64,000 nucleotides of DNA from an uncultured Pelagibacteraceae bacterium (GTDB lineage Bacteria > Pseudomonadota > Alphaproteobacteria > Pelagibacterales > Pelagibacteraceae). Under the pieces are notes generated by a model. The model searched no databases. It was not told where the DNA came from and saw nothing but the letters and a program-made list of their open reading frames with translations. The position numbers and the translations under genes were made by a program. This document shows positions 1 to 8,136 of this stretch, one piece after another (position 1 is the first letter of the stretch; each line of letters starts with the position of its first letter). The stretch is taken from NCBI GenBank assembly GCA_902535745.1, contig CACAUR010000001.1:1-64000 (forward strand), given 5' to 3'.

Positions 1-478
1 GTTTTTCGAATTCTTTCCAATTAATCAAATAACCCTGCTTTTCAAATAATGATTTTAAATTATCAAAGATAAGTCTTAAATCTGAAAATTTAATAGGTTC
101 CTTTTTCTCACTAAGGTCTTGTTCAAAATCTTTATGATCAACTTCACACATTCTATATGATTTATCACTTTCAATTTCATTGATAATTTTAAATCTTATC
201 AAACCATTTAAGATAACTATATACCTACCATCATCAGTCTCATTAAAACTTGTAATTTTTCCCATACATCCAATTTTAAATAGATCAGGTTTTTTTGAGT
301 CTCCAGATTTTTTTGGCTGTATCATTCCAATAATCCTGTCACTCTTCATACTATCGTCTATCATTTGAATATATCTTGGTTCAAAAATATTCAGAGGAGC
401 ACTTGTATTCGGAAAAAATATAAAATTTGATAAAGGAAAAACTGGTATCTTTTTTGGTAGTTTTGTTTCATTGTTCAT
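1..478 (-). CDS. Lon N-terminal (substrate-binding) domain protein, partial
   Basis: About 159 residues are visible; the C-terminal end lies beyond the left edge. The protein starts at the ATG complementary to 476-478. It opens with PVFPLSNFIFFPNTSAPLNI followed by FEPRYIQMIDD, the typical first strand and helix of the Lon N-terminal PUA-like domain. This domain also occurs alone, without the AAA+ and protease parts, as a small stand-alone protein (YbjP/LON-like) of about 200 residues. What is visible fits the stand-alone type, but the edge prevents proof that ATPase and protease domains do not follow. The role of the stand-alone form is not established. The gene diverges from the tRNA-Gly gene. 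Confidence 0.8.
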   Translation of the reverse strand, partial: MNNETKLPKKIPVFPLSNFIFFPNTSAPLNIFEPRYIQMIDDSMKSDRIIGMIQPKKSGDSKKPDLFKIGCMGKITSFNETDDGRYIVILNGLIRFKIINEIESDKSYRMCEVDHKDFEQDLSEKKEPIKFSDLRLIFDNLKSLFEKQGYLINWKEFEK

Positions 479-559
479 TAACAAATTGTAGCAAAGAGTT
501 AAGAAAATTTCTATACCAAAGCTTAAAGAATTCTTAATTTAGACTAATCAATTTGTCGC

Positions 560-588
560 TTGCTTAATTTTTGAAAAGCCTTTAACTT
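560..588 (+). promoter_or_regulatory. candidate promoter of tRNA-Gly
   Basis: A TTGCTT at 560-565 and a TAACTT at 583-588 are 17 bases apart, which fits a sigma-70 -35/-10 pair placed about 16 bases before the mature tRNA 5' end. In such AT-rich DNA chance matches are common, so this is only a position-based suggestion. Confidence 0.3.
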
Positions 589-604
589 TAAGATAATTAA
601 ATAG

Positions 605-679
605 GCGGGCATAGCTCAGTGGTAGAGCGTCTCGTTGCCAACGAGAAGGTCGTGGGTTCAAGTCCCATTGCCCGCTCCA
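605..679 (+). tRNA. tRNA-Gly (anticodon GCC)
   Basis: A full cloverleaf can be drawn. The acceptor stem GCGGGCA (605-611) pairs with TGCCCGC (669-675), followed by discriminator T and an encoded CCA (677-679). The anticodon stem TCTCG/CGAGA (630-634, 642-646) carries a seven-base loop with anticodon GCC at 637-639, which reads GGC/GGU glycine codons. The D-arm (AGCTCAGTGGTAGAGC) and the T-loop motif GGTTCAAGTCC are standard. The next gene, phhB, begins only 11 bases downstream, so processing of a joint transcript is likely. Confidence 0.97.
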
Positions 680-690
680 TTTAAAAAATT

Positions 691-1029
691 ATGAGCGATT
701 TAGCAGAAAAAAAATGTATTCCATGTGAAGGGGGTATACCAAGTTTCAAAATTGATGAGATACACAAGTATCTAAAAAAAGTTGACGGCTGGGATGTTAA
801 ACCTGACGAAAACAAAAACTATTATCTAATTAAAGAATTTAAATTTAAAAATTTTCATGAAAGCCAAGAATTTGTTAACAAAGTTGGAAGTATTGCAGAA
901 AGCGAAGGTCATCATCCTGATATTTGGTTTGGTTGGGGATACGCAAAGATAAAAATATTTACTCACGCTATAAATGGTCTTGCTGAAAGCGACTTCATAC
1001 TTGCAGCAAAAATAGATAAAATCTCTTAA
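691..1029 (+). CDS. phhB: 4a-hydroxytetrahydrobiopterin dehydratase
   Basis: This 112-residue protein has the usual length of pterin-4a-carbinolamine dehydratase. It dehydrates 4a-hydroxy-tetrahydropterin during regeneration of the cofactor of aromatic amino acid hydroxylases. The family signature EGHHPDIWFGWGYAKIKI carries the catalytic His pair and is followed by a typical C-terminal THAINGLAESDFILAAKID. The start ATG lies 11 bases after the tRNA. The 3' end overlaps that of purH, transcribed from the other strand, by four bases. No aromatic hydroxylase gene is in this window, so a general pterin-recycling role is possible. Confidence 0.9.
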   Translation: MSDLAEKKCIPCEGGIPSFKIDEIHKYLKKVDGWDVKPDENKNYYLIKEFKFKNFHESQEFVNKVGSIAESEGHHPDIWFGWGYAKIKIFTHAINGLAESDFILAAKIDKIS

Positions 1030-2573
1030 TGTTTAAAATGTCTTGTCTTTGAAAAGACGAGGATAGTATTTGTTTTGTTTGCAAATTTTATAACTTCTTT
1101 ATCTCTAATAGACCCACTTGGTTGAATTATAGCCTCAACACCAGCTTGTACTAAAGTTTCAATCCCATCTACAAAAGGAAAAAAAGCGTCAGATGCAGCT
1201 ATGACTTTTTCTTTACTGTCGATTTTTCTTAATTTTTTCATTTTACTAACAGCAATCTTGCAGCTATCTAGTCTACTTGGTTGTCCTGATCCTATTCCAA
1301 TAGTTGCGTTGTTTTGCGAGATTACAATCGCATTTGATTTTACAAATCTGCAAACGTTAAATGTAAATAAAAGATTGTTAAGGATTTCATTTGAAGGTTT
1401 GACTTTTGAAACAATTTTAAAATCGTTTTTTTTAAATATTTTAGTGTCAGAAGATTGTGAAAGAAAATTGTTAATAATTGATGTATTTTGCTCAAAATCA
1501 AGTTCTTTCAATGAGCTAGAGTCAATCAATCTTAAATTTTTTTTCCGTTTTAATATTTTTAAAGCGCTATTTTCAAAACCGTTAGCAACAACTACTTCAT
1601 AAAACTTACTTGAAATTTCTTTTGCAACAGTTTTATCAATTTTATAATTACATGAAATAATACCTCCAAAAGCACTTGTAGGGTCACACTCATATGCTTT
1701 TAGATAGCTATTGATTTTTCTTTTATCTAATGCAACTCCACATGGGTTTGCATGTTTGATAATTACTGTCGAATAATCTTTAGTAAATGATTTTGATAAT
1801 GATATACCTGTAAAAATATCGTTATAATTATTGTAACTTAATTTTTTTCCATTTAGTTGTTTTATATTTATTTCTTTGTTTAAAGAATAGACACTTGCGC
1901 CTTGGTGAGGATTTTCCCCATACCTTAAATTTTCAACTAAATTTCCACCAATTAATTTCTTTTTTGGCGGTGGAGAGTTATTATTAGCTTTGTTCAAATA
2001 GTCTGTAATTTTTGTATCGTAATATCCAGTTTCAAGAAAAGCGTCTCTTGATAATATTTTTCTAAAATTAAGAGTTGTTGATCCTCTATATGTGTTCATT
2101 TCATTTTGAAGTGCAACATATTGACTTGTGTTCGTAATGACTGTTACATCCTCATAATTTTTTGCTGCCGCTCTAACTAAGGTTGGACCACCAATATCGA
2201 TATTTTCTATTATTTTTTTATCATTTCCTGTTTTTACCGTATCTTCAAAAGGATAAAAATTTACAATAACTAAATCTATCTTTTTTATATCAATTTTTTT
2301 AATTTGTTTTTGATGTTTTTTATTGTTCCTTTTGAATAAGATTCCCCCATAAAGTTTTGGATGTAAGGTTTTTACTCTTCCGTCTAATATCTCTGGAGAA
2401 TTAGTAAAATCACTTATTTCAATACTTTTATAACCAAGTCTATTAATTTTTTTATAAGTACCTCCAGAACTTAATATTTCAACTTTAAATTTTTTAAGAA
2501 TTTTTAAAATTTTTGTAAGCTCAGATTTGTCAGAAACTGAAACTAGGGCTCGATTAATTTTTTTTAAATTCAT
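1026..2573 (-). CDS. purH: bifunctional AICAR transformylase / IMP cyclohydrolase
   Basis: PurH catalyses the last two steps of IMP synthesis: formylation of AICAR, then cyclisation of FAICAR. The N-terminal MGS-like cyclohydrolase domain shows ALVSVSDKSELTK, DGRVKTLHPKLYGGIL and DIGGPTLVRAAAKNY. The C-terminal transformylase part shows the KHANPCGVA catalytic Lys-His region, SAFGGII, ASDAFFPFVDGIE and the terminal RHFKH. The ATG complementary to 2571-2573 is chosen as start because it forms an ATGA overlap with the stop of the upstream gene and gives MNLKKINRALVSVSDKSE, 515 residues, the family length. A start six codons earlier at 2591 is possible but unlikely. It is last in a leftward block with the heparinase-like gene. 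Confidence 0.96.
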   Translation of the reverse strand: MNLKKINRALVSVSDKSELTKILKILKKFKVEILSSGGTYKKINRLGYKSIEISDFTNSPEILDGRVKTLHPKLYGGILFKRNNKKHQKQIKKIDIKKIDLVIVNFYPFEDTVKTGNDKKIIENIDIGGPTLVRAAAKNYEDVTVITNTSQYVALQNEMNTYRGSTTLNFRKILSRDAFLETGYYDTKITDYLNKANNNSPPPKKKLIGGNLVENLRYGENPHQGASVYSLNKEINIKQLNGKKLSYNNYNDIFTGISLSKSFTKDYSTVIIKHANPCGVALDKRKINSYLKAYECDPTSAFGGIISCNYKIDKTVAKEISSKFYEVVVANGFENSALKILKRKKNLRLIDSSSLKELDFEQNTSIINNFLSQSSDTKIFKKNDFKIVSKVKPSNEILNNLLFTFNVCRFVKSNAIVISQNNATIGIGSGQPSRLDSCKIAVSKMKKLRKIDSKEKVIAASDAFFPFVDGIETLVQAGVEAIIQPSGSIRDKEVIKFANKTNTILVFSKTRHFKH

Positions 2574-4195
2574 ATTTTTTCTATCGACCAATTTATTTCT
2601 TCCTCTTCATTCGATATAAATCCATTAATAAAAATATTTAGATTTTCTGAAAAAGAGTTTTTTCTCCCAAAATAAAGACCTTTTTCAATATTGAAAATTT
2701 CTTTATCACAAGAAAATTTCCAACCAGATTTTTTGAGTTGTATTAATATAGATTTTTGATCTTGTGTTTTAATCGCATTTATACCTGGCATAAGATGGAA
2801 TCGAATTTCATATTCTAAATTTTGAAAACCCCTTTTGGATATGATTTTATCTGTTCCAATAAATTTATTTTTATTTTTGAAAAAGATAAGGTCTCTTTGA
2901 ATATTTAGGCCATATTTTTTTTGGTAACCATCATGTTTTGCTGAGATATGCCATTTATCTTGATCGTCCTCTATTTTTTTATCAAATATTCTTAAGTTAG
3001 TTTTTAGAAAATTTTGACCATTAGGATTTTTTGAAAAAGAACATGAAGAACTGTCATCAACTGAAATAGTTGAATGCGATGCCGTTGATTTTGAAATAAT
3101 ATTTAATTTATGTTTAAAATCTTGATAGTACCCACAATTAGTAATGAGTTTTTCATTGTCATGAAAAAATTCAAAAGATAATGCCCCAGATTGATATTCT
3201 GATGAATTTCTCTTCTCGGGGGATGAACCAACATCCACAGCTAAACAACTTTTTTTATGAGAAAGAATTGCGTAACCACCTAAATTATTTAAGTTATTTT
3301 TAAATTTATAATCATGGATTTTAAGAAAATTTTGAAAATCATGGTTATTTATTTCTTGATTACCATTAAACAAAAATTTCTTTTCATTTTCTTTAAAGAA
3401 AAATGCATAACATTTTCCTAAGTAATAGATAATTTCATTTAGATGATCAGGAATTTCACTCTGTGAGTCTCTAAGAAGCTCCCTTATAAATATCAAATAC
3501 TTCATGTAAAAAAGTAATTGTCTCGGACTTCTAGATTTTGGAAATCCATCTAATTCAAAAGATGAGTTAATAATTTTTCTTAATAAATTTAATCCAAAGT
3601 CTAGATATTTCGTTTGGCCATTAAAAGATAAACTAGCGAGAATAATTGCGGCACATCCCAACATTTTGTCGTTTAAAGTTGAAGAATTATTAATCTCATT
3701 CATTAAATGATTAACTTGTTTCTTAATATTTCTAGAAAATAAAATTTTATAATTTTCTGTCGCATCTTCATAAGTAATTTGACTGTTAGAAATCCATGAA
3801 ATAATTCTTCTTGCTAATGTATCAGTTTCCCAACTTTTCGGAGAATAACTTTCATAATTTCCAATCCAGTTCGATATTATATTTTGAGTAATTTTTTTTG
3901 ACGACTTTAAGTTAATTGTAAACAACCAATAAAAACTATGAATCTTTTTGAAATCTTTATCATTAAGATCAATTTTGTTCCAAACATCTTCAAGACTAAA
4001 ATCTTCAATTCTAAAATTTCTCTCTTTTGATTTAATAATACAATTTAGTAAACTCAAATTTGGAACATAATTTAAACCTCCGTCAAATACTCTAGATATC
4101 TTCCGGTTATAAATATTTGAGTTGAGATATACTTTTCTAATTTGTTTATAAAGATAAGAAAGAGAATTATTTAAAAATTTTTCTTTAGCTATCAT
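2570..4195 (-). CDS. heparinase II/III family protein
   Basis: A 541-residue protein with an alpha-helical N-terminal half (about 1-290) and a beta-rich C-terminal half. The latter contains GGYAILSHKKSCLAVDVGSS, a STASHSTISVDD stretch and FHLMPG, which match the heparinase II/III-like domain (polysaccharide lyase fold). No signal peptide is evident, so it is probably cytoplasmic, unlike true secreted lyases. In many alphaproteobacteria a gene of this family sits directly upstream of purH, as here (4-base overlap). I recall that neighbourhood from general knowledge. The substrate is unknown, and a role in cell-surface sugar metabolism is a guess. Confidence 0.75.
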   Translation of the reverse strand: MIAKEKFLNNSLSYLYKQIRKVYLNSNIYNRKISRVFDGGLNYVPNLSLLNCIIKSKERNFRIEDFSLEDVWNKIDLNDKDFKKIHSFYWLFTINLKSSKKITQNIISNWIGNYESYSPKSWETDTLARRIISWISNSQITYEDATENYKILFSRNIKKQVNHLMNEINNSSTLNDKMLGCAAIILASLSFNGQTKYLDFGLNLLRKIINSSFELDGFPKSRSPRQLLFYMKYLIFIRELLRDSQSEIPDHLNEIIYYLGKCYAFFFKENEKKFLFNGNQEINNHDFQNFLKIHDYKFKNNLNNLGGYAILSHKKSCLAVDVGSSPEKRNSSEYQSGALSFEFFHDNEKLITNCGYYQDFKHKLNIISKSTASHSTISVDDSSSCSFSKNPNGQNFLKTNLRIFDKKIEDDQDKWHISAKHDGYQKKYGLNIQRDLIFFKNKNKFIGTDKIISKRGFQNLEYEIRFHLMPGINAIKTQDQKSILIQLKKSGWKFSCDKEIFNIEKGLYFGRKNSFSENLNIFINGFISNEEEEINWSIEKI

Positions 4196-4201
4196 GATAA
4201 A

Positions 4202-4861
4202 TCAAATCGATTTAAGAAAATCTATATTCTTTTTTATATCTCCATTGTTCTCTTTAAAAATTGTAGTCCCTGATACCAAGACATTTGCACCAGCATCAAT
4301 TACTGATTTGAAATTTGAAAAATTAATTCCACCATCAACTTCAATATCAAAATTTAATTTTTTTTTATCTTTTAAATTTTTTAAGCTTCTAATTTTTTCT
4401 AAAACATCTGATATAAATTTTTGACCACCAAAACCTGGATAAACACTCATGATGAGTATTAAGTCGACTTTATCTAGATAATCTTCAACAATGTCAATTT
4501 TAGTATCTGGATTTAAAGATATGCCTACTTTTTTTTTAAAACTTTTTATTTCATCAATGGACTCTTGTAAATTAGGGGTAGCCTCTGGATGAATTGTAAT
4601 AATATCTGCTCCTGCATTTGCAAAATCTTTTATATATTTATGAACTGGATCAATCATTAAATGAACGTCAAATGGAAGTGAAGTTTTGCTTCTTAGAGCT
4701 TTAATAACTGGTGGTCCAATAGTAATATTGGGCACAAAGTGACCGTCCATCACATCTACATGAATCATGTCAGCTCCCGCTGTTTCAAGTTTTTTAATAT
4801 CTTTTTCCAGATTACTGAAATCAGCTGAAAGAATTGATGGAGATATTTGAATTTTTTTCAT
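4202..4861 (-). CDS. rpe: ribulose-phosphate 3-epimerase
   Basis: A 219-residue TIM-barrel enzyme interconverting ribulose 5-phosphate and xylulose 5-phosphate in the pentose phosphate pathway. It shows ISPSILSADFSNLE, HVDVMDGHFVPNITIGP (metal ligand and catalytic Asp), FDVHLMI, SVYPGFGGQKF and the phosphate-binding ends VDGGIN and VSGTTIF. The length is normal. It lies six bases before the heparinase-like gene. A perfect 8-bp inverted repeat (TTGATACT/AGTATCAA, 4861-4868 and 4878-4885) runs into the first base of the start codon, and there is no clear Shine-Dalgarno sequence. This could affect translation but may be chance. Confidence 0.96.
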   Translation of the reverse strand: MKKIQISPSILSADFSNLEKDIKKLETAGADMIHVDVMDGHFVPNITIGPPVIKALRSKTSLPFDVHLMIDPVHKYIKDFANAGADIITIHPEATPNLQESIDEIKSFKKKVGISLNPDTKIDIVEDYLDKVDLILIMSVYPGFGGQKFISDVLEKIRSLKNLKDKKKLNFDIEVDGGINFSNFKSVIDAGANVLVSGTTIFKENNGDIKKNIDFLKSI

Positions 4862-4904
4862 TGATACTTAGAATACTAGTATCAATTTTTGTTTTTTTTT
4901 TGAA

Positions 4905-5255
4905 TCAATTTTTACCGAAAATTTGGTATATCTGAATAGCAATTTCACTTTCTAATGGAAATGACAACATTCCCATTACAGAATAGCCTAATAGATAAGG
5001 CATTAAGTAAAATCTAAACATGTAAAAGAACCAAGCAACATAAAGTGGCACCAGGGGCTTTATAATGAAGGACGGAGTGATAAATGCAAATATCTTGATA
5101 AATGGGTCAGTCATTTTAATAAATATCTTCATAAAGAAGAAATTAGAGTCTTCTCTTTGAAATATGTTCATCGCAACTCTTCCAATTAGTGTCCACATAA
5201 TTACGCCCATGACGTAATCGATTAAATAAACCATAGGATGAAAGTTTGCGTACAT
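4905..5255 (-). CDS. small integral membrane protein, possibly YggT-like
   Basis: I place the start at the ATG complementary to 5253-5255 (MYANFHPMVYLIDYVMG), giving 116 residues. A longer frame opens at 5297, but its first 14 codons lie inside the terminator hairpin of the upstream symporter gene and are probably not translated. The protein has about three hydrophobic segments (roughly 8-25, 48-65 and 69-95). Between them lies REDSNFFFMKIFIKMTDPF followed by ITPSFIIKPLVPLYVAWF, which resembles the TDP/P-rich loops of YggT membrane proteins, though the match is loose. The function is not known. It sits between a Na+ symporter and rpe. Confidence 0.6.
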   Translation of the reverse strand: MYANFHPMVYLIDYVMGVIMWTLIGRVAMNIFQREDSNFFFMKIFIKMTDPFIKIFAFITPSFIIKPLVPLYVAWFFYMFRFYLMPYLLGYSVMGMLSFPLESEIAIQIYQIFGKN

Positions 5256-5264
5256 GATTTTAAA

Positions 5265-5294
5265 AAGATTGAAGGGGCGAAAATTCGCCCCTTC
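5265..5294 (-). terminator. rho-independent terminator of the symporter operon
   Basis: The arms 5271-5280 (GAAGGGGCGA) and 5285-5294 (TCGCCCCTTC) form a perfect 10-bp GC-rich stem with a 4-base loop. Read on the minus strand it is followed by ATCTTTTT. It lies 12 bases after the stop codon of the symporter gene. Such a GC-rich block stands out strongly from the AT-rich surroundings. Confidence 0.85.
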
Positions 5295-5306
5295 CAAAGT
5301 ATTTAT

Positions 5307-7127
5307 TTAGTGTTGTTTACCAAGTATCGTCTTACCGCTAGGTACACGTACTTCGTCAACCATTCTTTGAGTAGCAGCATCAGGTGCTTTAGTCAATAAG
5401 CTGACTACGACCATAGATACTAAGCTTACTAAAGATCCGATTATTCCAAATGTTAACTGAGTAACTCCCCAGAAACCAGGATAACCGTTTCTGACTGCTA
5501 TTAAGTAGGCAGTTCCAGAAATTAGACCAAGTAGCATTCCAGCAACAGCACCTTGTGCGTTTGCTCTCTTCCACCATACTCCTAATACAAGTGGGAAGAA
5601 CAATCCTGACATCGCAAAGTCAAAAGCCCAGATGACTGAACCTAAGATACCTTGAATCTCAAGAGCTGCAATTGTTGCTCCTGCAAAACCAATTAATACA
5701 AGTAATACCCTTGCAACGATAAGTCTTTTCGCTGTCTCTGCTTTTGGGTTAATCATCTTGTAGTAAATATCATGCGATAGAGCATTTGATATCGCTAACA
5801 CTAATCCGTCAGCTGTTGACATGGCAGCAGCCATACCTCCAGCAGCAACTAGACCAGAAATTACATATGGTAATCCTGCTATCTCTGGAGTAGCCAATAC
5901 AACGGCTTTACCACCCATGAAAAACTCGTTTAATTCAAGTGTTCCATTTCCGTTAAAGTCGCTTACAAACATTAAGTTTGCTTGGTTCCAGTTTTGATAC
6001 CAGTCAATCGCTTGAACTTCAGTGATTGATTTACCAATAATTCCAGTAGCTAAGTTTGGATCCATTAGTGATAGTTTAGACAAAGTCGCTAACATTGGTG
6101 CTGAAGAGTATAGTAGGAATATAAAGAATAGTGACCAACCTACTGATCTTCTTGCAGCTTTCACACTTGGAGTTGTGAAATATCTCATCATAACGTGTGG
6201 TAATGAAGCTGTTCCAGCCATCATACAAATCGCTAATGAAATAAATTTCCAAGGTGTTGTGTTAACTTCTGAGTGCGCTTTAGTTATACCTGCTAAGCCT
6301 TTTGGTACCTGTTTTAGGTCAGCTGCAGAGTTTTTAACTTCGCCAAGACCAAACTGAGCTTCTAACTCAGCGATCCTCGCCACTTCATCTGCTAACATTA
6401 GGTGTGGAAATACTCCTGCACCCATTTTGTTACTGATCCAGAAAACTGGTAACAAGTATGCTATAATCAGTACGATGTACTGAGCAACTTGCGTCCATGT
6501 AACCGCTCTCATTCCACCAAGCATTGAACACATCAATATACTTGCAAGACCAACGTACACAGCAATGTTAAAAGGAATATCTAATGCAACTGATGCAATA
6601 GTTCCTGTAGCATTGATTTGTGCCGTCACATATGTGAATGAAGCAACTGTTAAGACTATTACCGCAGATAGTCTAGCTAAGTTTCCACCATATCTAGTTC
6701 CGATAAAATCTGGAACTGTGTAGCAACCAAACTTTCTTAAGTAAGGTGCTAATAGCGAAGCAACTAGTACGTATCCACCCGTCCAACCAACAAGCAATGC
6801 CATATAGCCGTAACCTTTAAAATAAATTCCTCCAGCCATCGCAACGAATGAAGCACCAGACATCCAGTCTGCTGCAGTCGCCATTCCGTTGAATACTGTT
6901 GGAACTTGTCTTCCAGCTACGTAATATGCATCTGTTTGCATTGTACGTGATAGGTAACCAATTAACGCATAGATTAAAACTGTAAACGCAACAAAGAAAA
7001 TACCAATTAACTTTGCTGACATTCCAGCCTGTTCGGCAATCGCCATTAAGATTATGAAAACCAGGAAACCACCTGTGTACGTTCCATAAATCTTAGGAAG
7101 ATTGTCTATAAATTTACCTTTAAACAT
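5307..7127 (-). CDS. sodium:solute symporter (SSS family, ActP/VC_2705-like)
   Basis: A 606-residue, multi-pass transporter. Motifs such as DAYYVAGRQVPTVFNGMATA, ADWMSGASFVAMAG, GWTGGYVLVASLLAPYLRKFG, VPDFIGTRYGG and AAAMSTADGLVLAISNALSHD identify the sodium:solute symporter family, in the branch that works with a DUF4212 subunit. It is probably an importer of small carboxylates (acetate, pyruvate or lactate); the acs gene lies 1 kb away. An extra hydrophilic insertion at residues 390-401 (DFNGNGTLELNE) matches an EF-hand calcium-binding loop. It overlaps the small-subunit gene by one base (TAATG) and ends in a strong terminator. Confidence 0.88.
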   Translation of the reverse strand: MFKGKFIDNLPKIYGTYTGGFLVFIILMAIAEQAGMSAKLIGIFFVAFTVLIYALIGYLSRTMQTDAYYVAGRQVPTVFNGMATAADWMSGASFVAMAGGIYFKGYGYMALLVGWTGGYVLVASLLAPYLRKFGCYTVPDFIGTRYGGNLARLSAVIVLTVASFTYVTAQINATGTIASVALDIPFNIAVYVGLASILMCSMLGGMRAVTWTQVAQYIVLIIAYLLPVFWISNKMGAGVFPHLMLADEVARIAELEAQFGLGEVKNSAADLKQVPKGLAGITKAHSEVNTTPWKFISLAICMMAGTASLPHVMMRYFTTPSVKAARRSVGWSLFFIFLLYSSAPMLATLSKLSLMDPNLATGIIGKSITEVQAIDWYQNWNQANLMFVSDFNGNGTLELNEFFMGGKAVVLATPEIAGLPYVISGLVAAGGMAAAMSTADGLVLAISNALSHDIYYKMINPKAETAKRLIVARVLLVLIGFAGATIAALEIQGILGSVIWAFDFAMSGLFFPLVLGVWWKRANAQGAVAGMLLGLISGTAYLIAVRNGYPGFWGVTQLTFGIIGSLVSLVSMVVVSLLTKAPDAATQRMVDEVRVPSGKTILGKQH

Positions 7128-7390
7128 TAGTCATCCTCTCTTTCAGTGTAGCCGAACTCTTCGTCAATTTTTTCTTGTCTATTCGCAAACCAGAAAATTA
7201 GTACTACGAATATTCCAAGAGAACCTTGACATGTCATGTAATAAGACAACGGATATCCTAGTGGTCTTATTGATGACGCTTCCATCTCGGCGCCGAAGAA
7301 AAAGATGCCAATAGAGAAAACAAACCAGATTGCTAATGTAATAAATAGCAACGTTCTAGTTTTTTCCCAGTGTTGTTGTTGTTTTGACAT
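7127..7390 (-). CDS. DUF4212 symporter small subunit
   Basis: The 87-residue protein starting at the ATG complementary to 7388-7390 (MSKQQQHWEKTRTLLFITLA) has two membrane segments and a C-terminal NRQEKIDEEFGYTEREDD tail. This is the pattern of the putative sodium:solute symporter small subunit (DUF4212, TIGR03647). The start is fixed by a strong Shine-Dalgarno GGGAGGG eight bases before it; a frame extending upstream to 7441 lacks such a site. It overlaps the large transporter gene by one base, and the two are presumably made together as a membrane complex. Confidence 0.88.
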   Translation of the reverse strand: MSKQQQHWEKTRTLLFITLAIWFVFSIGIFFFGAEMEASSIRPLGYPLSYYMTCQGSLGIFVVLIFWFANRQEKIDEEFGYTEREDD

Positions 7391-7512
7391 TTTTTTTCCC
7401 TCCCTATAGGTTAAAAGACGAAACATTACCCAAAATGACATAGATTGGAACCCCTAAAAATGATACAAATGAGGGTGTTTTTACACATTTAAACAACTTG
7501 AAGTAGAAAATA
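7391..7512. promoter_or_regulatory. divergent intergenic region, symporter operon / unknown gene
   Basis: This 122-base gap separates the leftward DUF4212-symporter operon from the rightward gene at 7513, so it should carry promoters for both. I see the DUF4212 ribosome-binding site (GGGAGGG, minus strand) but no convincing -35/-10 pair or operator. Confidence 0.4.
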
Positions 7513-8136
7513 ATGCTAAAATACAAATTCAATTTAAAAGACATTAATCTTGCTGATTTTAAAGTTTATTTACTTGCAATGTTTAAAGCAGTGCTTCCAA
7601 AGAGCAAATTAAGGAATTTGGAAGACTTAAAAAAATTTATTCAACAAAAATCAGCCTGGGTCACTCAAGTTACTCTTTATAATTATTTAAAAACCAGAAT
7701 GGGAACAAGATATGTTTTACATTTTGATAATGAAGTCTTCTTGTCCTCAATAAACAAAGCAAAATGGAACATATATTATGTGGCTCTACAAGATCTTACT
7801 CTTTATAGCTTCTCATATTTAAATTATTTCTTCAAATACGAGGATACAGCAAAATCAAAAATGATTTATGAAGAGATTTTACAAGATGAACTTAAGAACG
7901 GAATACCAGAGGATATAATCGCCAAAGGTAAAGCCACTTTTGACAAAAGATTAGAAGAAATTGATTGGAAAAAATATTTTGCCTCTTTGCCATTTAATAA
8001 GAGCGCTTTGGCTTTGTATGAATGGGCGCCAATTGCTGAAGAACTAAAAACTCTTGATAGGAAAATTGTTTTAAACTCCATGATACTGAAGTGGGACAAT
8101 ATTAAAGAAGAATTCGAAAAGAGAATTAATTTTTAA
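7513..8136 (+). CDS. conserved protein of unknown function
   Basis: This 207-residue soluble, mostly helical protein has no signal peptide or clear membrane span. Its most distinctive segment is [27 protein letters not shown] followed by [21 protein letters not shown] believe this motif recurs in uncharacterised alphaproteobacterial proteins of similar length, but I cannot name a domain. A second motif, [14 protein letters not shown], lies near the C-terminus. The 3' end overlaps that of acs (opposite strand) by four bases. It lies between a symporter operon and acs, which does not by itself show a role in acetate use. Confidence 0.7.
   Translation: MLKYKFNLKDINLADFKVYLLAMFKAVLPKSKLRNLEDLKKFIQQKSAWVTQVTLYNYLKTRMGTRYVLHFDNEVFLSSINKAKWNIYYVALQDLTLYSFSYLNYFFKYEDTAKSKMIYEEILQDELKNGIPEDIIAKGKATFDKRLEEIDWKKYFASLPFNKSALALYEWAPIAEELKTLDRKIVLNSMILKWDNIKEEFEKRINF

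Noticed and set aside
4861-4901. Hairpin TTGATACT/AGTATCAA followed by a T-rich run, resembling a terminator on the plus strand
   Set aside because: No plus-strand gene lies upstream; on the minus strand the hairpin precedes rpe without a following U-tract. The 10-T homopolymer is ordinary in this AT-rich DNA.
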